Below, in pieces: positions 59,790 to 64,000 of a stretch of DNA of 64,000 bases. The stretch's first letter is position 1. Every line of letters starts with the position of its first letter. The position numbers were made by a program, and so were the translations under genes. This stretch comes from BM714 sp964484935 (GTDB lineage Bacteria; Bacillota; Clostridia; Peptostreptococcales; BM714): positions 32,641 through 96,640 of the forward strand of contig CAZAFW010000003.1 in the NCBI GenBank assembly GCA_964484935.1. The letters are read 5' to 3'. Under the pieces are notes generated by a model. That model had not been told where the DNA came from. It worked only from the letters and a program-made list of their open reading frames with translations, and ran no database searches.

Positions 59790-60805
59790 GCTGAAAAGCC
59801 TCCCCTTCTAAAGGCCACCATGTTCCTTATTGACTGCATCAGATTCTCGAATCTTTCGGGCTTTAGCGACTGTTCCCCGTCGCAAAGGGCTTCCTTGGGA
59901 GAGTTATGCACCTCAATCATAAGCCCGTCCGCACCGGCCGCTATTGAGGCGAGCGCCAAGGGTTCAACCAGCCACCAGTATCCTCCTGAATGGCTCGGGT
60001 CGACAACTACCGGCAAATGGCTTTTCCTCTTGAGAACAGGTATCGCGCTTATGTCCAGGGTGTTTCTCGTCGCGTTTTCAAATGTCCTAATGCCCCTCTC
60101 GCATAAAACTATCTTTTCGTTTCCGCCGGCCGCTATGTACTCCGCCGCCATAAGAAAATCCTTTATGGATGCCGACATGCCTCTTTTGAGCAAAACCGGC
60201 TTGTCGAGGGAGCCGACCTCCTTGAGAAGTTCGAAGTTCTGCATGTTTCTTGCGCCTATCTGAATCATGTCTATGTCGCACGCGTGCTCGTCAAGCTGCC
60301 TGACCGACATTATTTCCGTTACTATCGGCAGTCCGGTTTCCTTCTTTGCCTCGAGGAGAAGTTCTATTCCACCCTCTCCAAGCCCCTGGAAACTGTATGG
60401 AGATGTTCTGGGCTTGAAAGCGCCCCCCCTCAGCAAATCGGCTCCCGCTTTTTTCACTCCAATGGCAGTCTCTACCATCTGTTCTCTCGTTTCGACAGAA
60501 CAGGGTCCAGCTATTACAGCAAAATTGCCGCCCCCTATCTTTCTTCCGGCTACATCCACAACCGTATTGCAGCTCTTGAACATTTTATTGACCTTCTTGT
60601 AGGGCTCTTGGATCCTTACAATGCGCTCGATTCTTTCATCTGAAAGATTGAATCTGTCTTGTAGGGTTACCGTGTCTCCTATCAATCCGATTATTGTCAA
60701 CTCGTCCCCTTTGGAAATATGGGGCGTAAAACCCTTTGCAGCTATCTCCTCTTTCAAGTTCTCCACTTCGCAATTCGAAATTCCCTTTTTCAAAATAAGT
60801 ATCAT
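59786..60805 (-). CDS. aroF: DAHP synthase (3-deoxy-7-phosphoheptulonate synthase), type I-beta with N-terminal ferredoxin-like domain
   Basis: 339 residues. An N-terminal ACT-like regulatory segment (about 1-70) is followed by the barrel with VIAGPCSVETREQM, LLRGGAFKPRTSPYSFQG, IQIGARNMQNFELL, KRGMSASI and VVDPSHSGG, giving the PEP and metal residues. It is the entry enzyme of the shikimate pathway. The segment at 1-70 may bind Phe or Tyr, as in Thermotoga, which is a family inference. First structural gene after the attenuator; ATG follows AAAGGGGA. Confidence 0.96.
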   Translation of the reverse strand: MILILKKGISNCEVENLKEEIAAKGFTPHISKGDELTIIGLIGDTVTLQDRFNLSDERIERIVRIQEPYKKVNKMFKSCNTVVDVAGRKIGGGNFAVIAGPCSVETREQMVETAIGVKKAGADLLRGGAFKPRTSPYSFQGLGEGGIELLLEAKKETGLPIVTEIMSVRQLDEHACDIDMIQIGARNMQNFELLKEVGSLDKPVLLKRGMSASIKDFLMAAEYIAAGGNEKIVLCERGIRTFENATRNTLDISAIPVLKRKSHLPVVVDPSHSGGYWWLVEPLALASIAAGADGLMIEVHNSPKEALCDGEQSLKPERFENLMQSIRNMVAFRRGGFSA

Positions 60806-60819
60806 TTTTATTCCCCTTT

Positions 60820-60853
60820 CAAAAAATAAATGAGGACCTATAAATAGGTCCTC
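60820..60853 (-). terminator. Attenuator terminator before aroF
   Basis: GAGGACCTA-TTTA-TAGGTCCTC followed leftward by ATTTATTTTTT, 15 bases before aroF. It lies after a leader peptide gene and before the operon, so it must be regulated. The bases GAGGACC could alternatively pair with GGTCTTT at 60934-60928. Confidence 0.88.
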
Positions 60854-60891
60854 TGTCCAATCGCCAATCGATTATCAACTTAAGGGATCAT

Positions 60892-61008
60892 TTATGTGCG
60901 TAAACAAGCATATTCATTTCCATGACTAAAGACCGGCGCATAATAATAGCCCCAGCTAAAAAATAGATATGAATATGTGCTTTGCACGTTTCTGTTTTGC
61001 TCTCTCAT
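60892..61008 (-). CDS. Aromatic leader peptide, 38 residues
   Basis: ATG at 61008 has AAGGTG 6 bases upstream; stop TAA at 60894-60892. The peptide contains YSYLFFSWGYYYAPVF (residues 12-27): six Tyr, three Phe and one Trp in the first 33 codons count ten aromatics out of 38. It sits between a strong promoter (61068-61041) and the terminator at 60853-60820, upstream of the aro/tyr operon. This is the arrangement of ribosome-stalling attenuation known from trp and pheA leaders of enteric bacteria. Starved ribosomes would pause at the aromatic codons and favour an antiterminator. Confidence 0.85.
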   Translation of the reverse strand: MREQNRNVQSTYSYLFFSWGYYYAPVFSHGNEYACLRT

Positions 61009-61040
61009 AATGATCACCTTTTAATTAATAGTTAAAAATA

Positions 61041-61068
61041 AGTATAGCAGGTTAAATGAAACTGTCAA
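61041..61068 (-). promoter_or_regulatory. Sigma-A promoter of the aromatic operon
   Basis: Leftward TTGACA (61068-61063), 16 bases ending TGC, TATACT (61046-61041). Near-consensus with an extended -10. Confidence 0.87.
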
Positions 61069-61070
61069 GC

Positions 61071-62213
61071 CTATTCCTTTATTTCTCTCATCTTTTCGTC
61101 AACTAGCTCCAAAAGATCCATTATCTTGAGGTTTTGCGGACACTTCGTTTCACATAATCCGCATTTTCTGCAATTCGAAGCCCTGTTCTCTTCCGTGAAG
61201 AAGCCCCAATATACTCGGTTGGCCTCTTTTGGTGTGTCAAACATGAACATGTCGTTGTAAAGCTCGAGACTTCTGGGAATCCTGACCCCGTAGGGGCAAG
61301 GCATGCAGTATCCACAAGCGGTGCATTGGATTTTGATGTGCTTTCTATACATGTCCCTGACTTCTCCAATTATTTCATGCTCCCTGCGGCTTAGTTTTCC
61401 GGGCTCCGCATCCGACATTGTAAGTATGTTTTCTACAACCTCCTCGAGCTCGCCCATTCCGCTGAGCACCACGGAAACCTCAGGGAAATCGGCAATCCAT
61501 CTGAAAGCCCATTCCGAAGGAGTTCTTACAGTATCCGCCTTGGCCCATATTTTTTCAGCCCTCGGATTCGGCTTGACAATTTTGCCTCCCTTCAAAGGCT
61601 CCATTATCACGACTCCCAAACCTTTTGCGGCAGCATACTTTAGGCCCTCCACTCCGGCTTGGTATTCTTCATCCATGAAGTTTAATTGTATTTGGCAGAA
61701 ATCCCAGTCCCAACCGTCTACTATGTCCTTGAAAATATCTATTGTGTCGTGGAATGAAAAACCCACATATCCAACTTTACCCGACGCTTTGGCCCTTTTT
61801 ATGAAATCGAAAAGCCCCGCTTCCTTAAGCTTGGGCCACCATTTTCTGTTCAGCGTATGGATAAGGTAATAGTCTATTCTGTCGGTCCCAAGGTTCTCGA
61901 GCTGTTTGTCGAGCAGCACGTCAAAATCATCAGGCTCGTTAACGAGCCATGAAGGCAGCTTTGTTGCAAGTTTGACCTTTTCCCTGTATCCGCCTGAAAG
62001 AGCCTGTCCTACGGCTTTCTCGCTCATGCCTCCATGATACGGCCATGCCGTATCCACATAGTTCACGCCGTGGTCGATTGCGTATCGAATCAACTTTGTC
62101 GTTTTTTCAAAATTGATGTCTTTTGGATTTTCACTGTTTGTGGGAAGTCGCATCGTTCCGAAACCCAAAAGCGATACCTGGTCGCCTATTTTTCCAAACT
62201 TCCTGTACTTCAT
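61071..62213 (-). CDS. Aldo/keto reductase with C-terminal 4Fe-4S ferredoxin domain
   Basis: 380 residues. AKR barrel: LLGFGTMRLPTN, YVDTAWPYHGGMSEKAVGQAL (fragment DTAWPYHGG with catalytic Asp and Tyr), IDYYLIHTL and VGFSFHD. The C-terminus (about 310-370) has TACGYCMPCPYGV and CRKCGLCETKCPQN, ligands for two iron-sulfur clusters. This COG1453 type is common in anaerobes; its substrate is unknown. ATG follows GGAGTG. Its stop lies 3 bases before the -35 of the aromatic operon promoter. Confidence 0.92.
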   Translation of the reverse strand: MKYRKFGKIGDQVSLLGFGTMRLPTNSENPKDINFEKTTKLIRYAIDHGVNYVDTAWPYHGGMSEKAVGQALSGGYREKVKLATKLPSWLVNEPDDFDVLLDKQLENLGTDRIDYYLIHTLNRKWWPKLKEAGLFDFIKRAKASGKVGYVGFSFHDTIDIFKDIVDGWDWDFCQIQLNFMDEEYQAGVEGLKYAAAKGLGVVIMEPLKGGKIVKPNPRAEKIWAKADTVRTPSEWAFRWIADFPEVSVVLSGMGELEEVVENILTMSDAEPGKLSRREHEIIGEVRDMYRKHIKIQCTACGYCMPCPYGVRIPRSLELYNDMFMFDTPKEANRVYWGFFTEENRASNCRKCGLCETKCPQNLKIMDLLELVDEKMREIKE

Positions 62214-62384
62214 GTCATCACTCCATTTTTATTTTAGATTCTTCGTTTTCAACTATTGTTTGTTTACTTAATGATAACAGATTTTTCAGTAAAATTACAA
62301 TTTGTAATCTGATCTTAACCATAAGAATTTTTATTGCTATTGTTGTATAATGAAAGTAAATATAATCAAACGAGGAGATTCCCA

Positions 62385-63521
62385 ATGAAGAGAATGCTAT
62401 GCCTGCTTTTTATTATAACCCTCATTGCCGCCGGATGCTCGCCTGGTGCCGCAAATGACAAGCCCCCGCAAAACGGCGAAAATATTTCAGAACCTGCTGA
62501 AAATAAGCACATGGGAAATGCCACAATAATCGGAATCAACATATCCCTCAGAAAGTCCCCGGATACTTCTTCAGAGAGAATAGACCTGCTGAGTTTTCCT
62601 TCAGAAGTCTATCTGCTTGAAAAATCCGAATCCAAAGAAAAAATAGGTGCCTACGAAGAATACTGGTACAAGGTTAGATCGGAAGACTTGACCGGATGGT
62701 GCTACGGGGCATTCATTTCCCCGGAAGACGAATTGCAGCAGGCTTTGATCGACCGCATAAACGATTTATTGCCGGTCGACAAAAGCACAACGGTCTCAAA
62801 ATCGGTTGCAACTCTGAAAAACATAATTTCAATGACCGGGAGCGAAGATTTGGCAGACAAGGGAGTTATGCGCATAAAAGAGCTGCAGGAAAATCTTCTG
62901 CCGGCCCTTCAGGATGAAATGCTCCCATTGACAGAATCCCTCTACAGATACTCGATCGAAGACCTCAGGCAGCCTGAAAATCTCCAAGACGGCGCAATCA
63001 AGGATTTGATGGCAAGGTACCTGGATATGGGATACAGCGTATACATGTCCGAAGGCATGTATTACCTTGACCCCAGTCCCCGCTTCCTGCTCGGCAATTT
63101 CAAGACATCAATATCGGACGGGCTTTTCGACTATCTTTCATACCGCGCCGAAGAAGTGGAAAAGCACACATACAGCGATGCGGCAGTAATGATTTCCTGG
63201 GACGAGCTCGGCAAGCGCATGAACGACTGGGAGAAATTCATGGACAAGTATCCGGATTCTGATTATTTCAGCGAAGCCGAATCCATGTACAACATGTACC
63301 GCTTCTCCTTCCTTGTCGGAGCAAGCAATACGCCTGCATATGAATACCCTGCAGAAATACTTGACCCGGAACTTCTTGAGGCCTATAAAAATTATGTTTC
63401 AAGATTCCCCGAAAGCTCAATGACTCCTGTGCTAGAAGAACTTTTGATTCTATTGGATGAAGAGTCCTACAAGAAAACCGAAAAAATCATGGAATTCATA
63501 AATCCATACAACGTATGGTAG
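62385..63521 (+). CDS. SH3-domain lipoprotein
   Basis: 378 residues. The signal peptide ends in lipobox IAAGC, lipidation at about Cys18. An SH3b-type domain (about 48-105: NISLRKSPDTSSERIDLL, YWYKVRSEDLTGWCYGAFI) often binds the cell wall. The remaining 270 residues are helical with no motif I recognise; a tetratricopeptide-like stretch (FMDKYPDSDYFSEAESMY) recurs weakly. The frame is open from 62334, but ATG at 62385 follows GAGGAG by 7 bases. TATAAT at 62346-62351 may be its -10. Confidence 0.82.
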   Translation: MKRMLCLLFIITLIAAGCSPGAANDKPPQNGENISEPAENKHMGNATIIGINISLRKSPDTSSERIDLLSFPSEVYLLEKSESKEKIGAYEEYWYKVRSEDLTGWCYGAFISPEDELQQALIDRINDLLPVDKSTTVSKSVATLKNIISMTGSEDLADKGVMRIKELQENLLPALQDEMLPLTESLYRYSIEDLRQPENLQDGAIKDLMARYLDMGYSVYMSEGMYYLDPSPRFLLGNFKTSISDGLFDYLSYRAEEVEKHTYSDAAVMISWDELGKRMNDWEKFMDKYPDSDYFSEAESMYNMYRFSFLVGASNTPAYEYPAEILDPELLEAYKNYVSRFPESSMTPVLEELLILLDEESYKKTEKIMEFINPYNVW

Positions 63522-63536
63522 AAAATAAAGTAGAAG

Positions 63537-63580
63537 CTAAAAGCTGTTGTTTCCGATTAATTCAGAAACAACAGCTTTTT
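63537..63580 (+). terminator. Rho-independent terminator after the SH3 lipoprotein gene
   Basis: AAAAGCTGTTGTTTC-N11-GAAACAACAGCTTTT, a 15-bp stem, ending in TTTTT. Confidence 0.92.
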
Positions 63581-63695
63581 CAGTTTGCAGTCGTCAGTAG
63601 GCGGTAGGCAGTCGTCAGCAAATGCAAAAAAGTTAAATACATTTAAAACGCAAATACTTTGCAATGTTTTTTATCCTTCAAGCTTTTCCTGAAAT

Positions 63696-63915
63696 CTGAT
63701 ATCTGACAACTGCTTTTATCTTTTGCCTTTTGATTTTTGCTTTTATTCTTTGCTTTTAATCCTTTGCTTTTAATCCTTTGCTGATATCTGACACCTGATA
63801 TCTGACAACTGCTTTTATCTTTTGCCTTTTGATTTTTGCTTTTATTCTTTGCTTTTAATCCTTTGCTTTTAATCCTTTGCTGATATCTGACACCTGATAT
63901 CTGACAACTGCTTTT
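63696..63915. repeat. Two perfect 99-bp tandem repeats plus a partial third
   Basis: 63696-63794 and 63795-63893 read the same; a third copy begins at 63894 and runs about 22 bases. Each unit starts CTGATATCTGACAACTGC, has a T-rich stretch with TTTGCTTTTAATCC twice, and ends CTGATATCTGACAC. The plus strand is almost all pyrimidine in the middle. It is noncoding in appearance. Just upstream (63587-63619), GCAGTCGTCAG occurs twice with GTAGGCGGTAGGC between. Confidence 0.92.
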
Positions 63916-64000
63916 CCTTTCCACTTTCCACTTTCTACTGCCTTTCAGACAAGGCAGAAATCAAGGCATCCTGCTTCCCATTACAGACTGACGAGATGCC
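63916..64000. other. Right end of the window, no gene recognised
   Basis: The whole 479-bp stretch from 63522 to the window end holds no convincing gene. After the repeats it contains short CCACTTTC repeats (63919-63940) and ends with a sequence whose ends GGCATC (63964-63969) and GATGCC (63995-64000) are complementary. What follows is outside the window. Confidence 0.5.

Noticed and set aside
63696..63893. Possible CRISPR array at the right end
   Set aside because: Repeat units are 99 bp and directly adjacent, without unique spacers, and no cas genes are seen.
63643..63924. A 93-codon open frame on the minus strand with repeats of KSSCQISGVRYQQ and KGLKAKNKSKNQ
   Set aside because: It is only the translation of the 99-bp noncoding repeat, whose length is a multiple of three. 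It has no ribosome site and extreme composition.

Overview
The window reads as chromosomal DNA of a low-to-mid GC Firmicute of the class Clostridia, most likely an anaerobic amino-acid-fermenting species. The evidence is AGGAGG-type ribosome binding sites with many TTG/GTG starts, a T-box leader before ileS, a SigI/RsgI pair next to an S-layer-homology protein, a Fur-controlled feoA-feoB operon with the short Cys-rich FeoB partner, a TM1266-type hydrogenase-associated protein, a 4Fe-4S aldo/keto reductase and several amino-acid and peptide uptake systems. There are no rRNA, tRNA, phage, transposase or CRISPR signatures, and the species cannot be named from sequence alone.

Layout. 1-3.7 kb: end of an NhaC-type antiporter gene, a parvulin, an unknown protein and a GDYXXLXY/DUF2157 membrane pair. 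3.8-9.6 kb: a YkvI-type transporter and two PLP enzymes transcribed leftward from a clear -24/-12 (sigma-54) promoter, divergent from a PAS/AAA+/Fis sigma-54 activator, with two matching inverted repeats between them. 9.7-15.5 kb: XRE-cupin regulator, P1 peptidase, OPT transporter with a possible attenuator leader, and a polar amino-acid ABC importer whose promoter holds a palindrome. 15.5-25.3 kb: small membrane and cupin proteins, a short 6-phosphogluconate dehydrogenase divergent from a LysR gene, VTT-domain and YheT proteins, feoAB with Fur box, a DUF1295 protein and a DhaL-DegV fusion.

25.3-41.3 kb is the most distinctive part. Two rhodanese lipoproteins (one with four rhodanese domains made by internal duplication) precede a GT39-type membrane glycosyltransferase. 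A seven-gene, tightly overlapping leftward operon follows: rmlB, wecE, ArnC-like GT2, ATP-grasp, then substrate-binding protein, permease and ATPase of a NitT/TauT-type ABC importer. Next is a sulfur-handling island: tusA-like gene, LysR, a split YeeE/YedE transporter whose two halves flank two nearly identical tandem tusA copies, and a thioredoxin-reductase-like flavoprotein with a degenerate thioredoxin domain and a six-cysteine tail.

41.3-50.5 kb: DMT transporter, cold-shock protein, ferritin-like protein, TM1266 protein, SLH surface protein, rsgI, sigI, pcm, a Cache-GGDEF diguanylate cyclase and an HD protein. 50.5-61.1 kb: ileS with its T-box, then an overlapping aromatic operon (aroF-tyrA-aroB-aroA-aroC-chorismate mutase-aroE/aroK fusion). 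A short leader peptide very rich in Tyr, Phe and Trp plus a terminator precedes that operon, which is the layout of classical ribosome-stalling attenuation. 61.1-64 kb: aldo/keto reductase, SH3 lipoprotein, and a noncoding pyrimidine-rich stretch with two perfect 99-bp tandem repeats.

Functional thread: uptake and turnover of amino acids and peptides, iron uptake, sulfur trafficking, envelope glycosylation and aromatic amino-acid synthesis. All calls come from reading the sequence; no database search was run.
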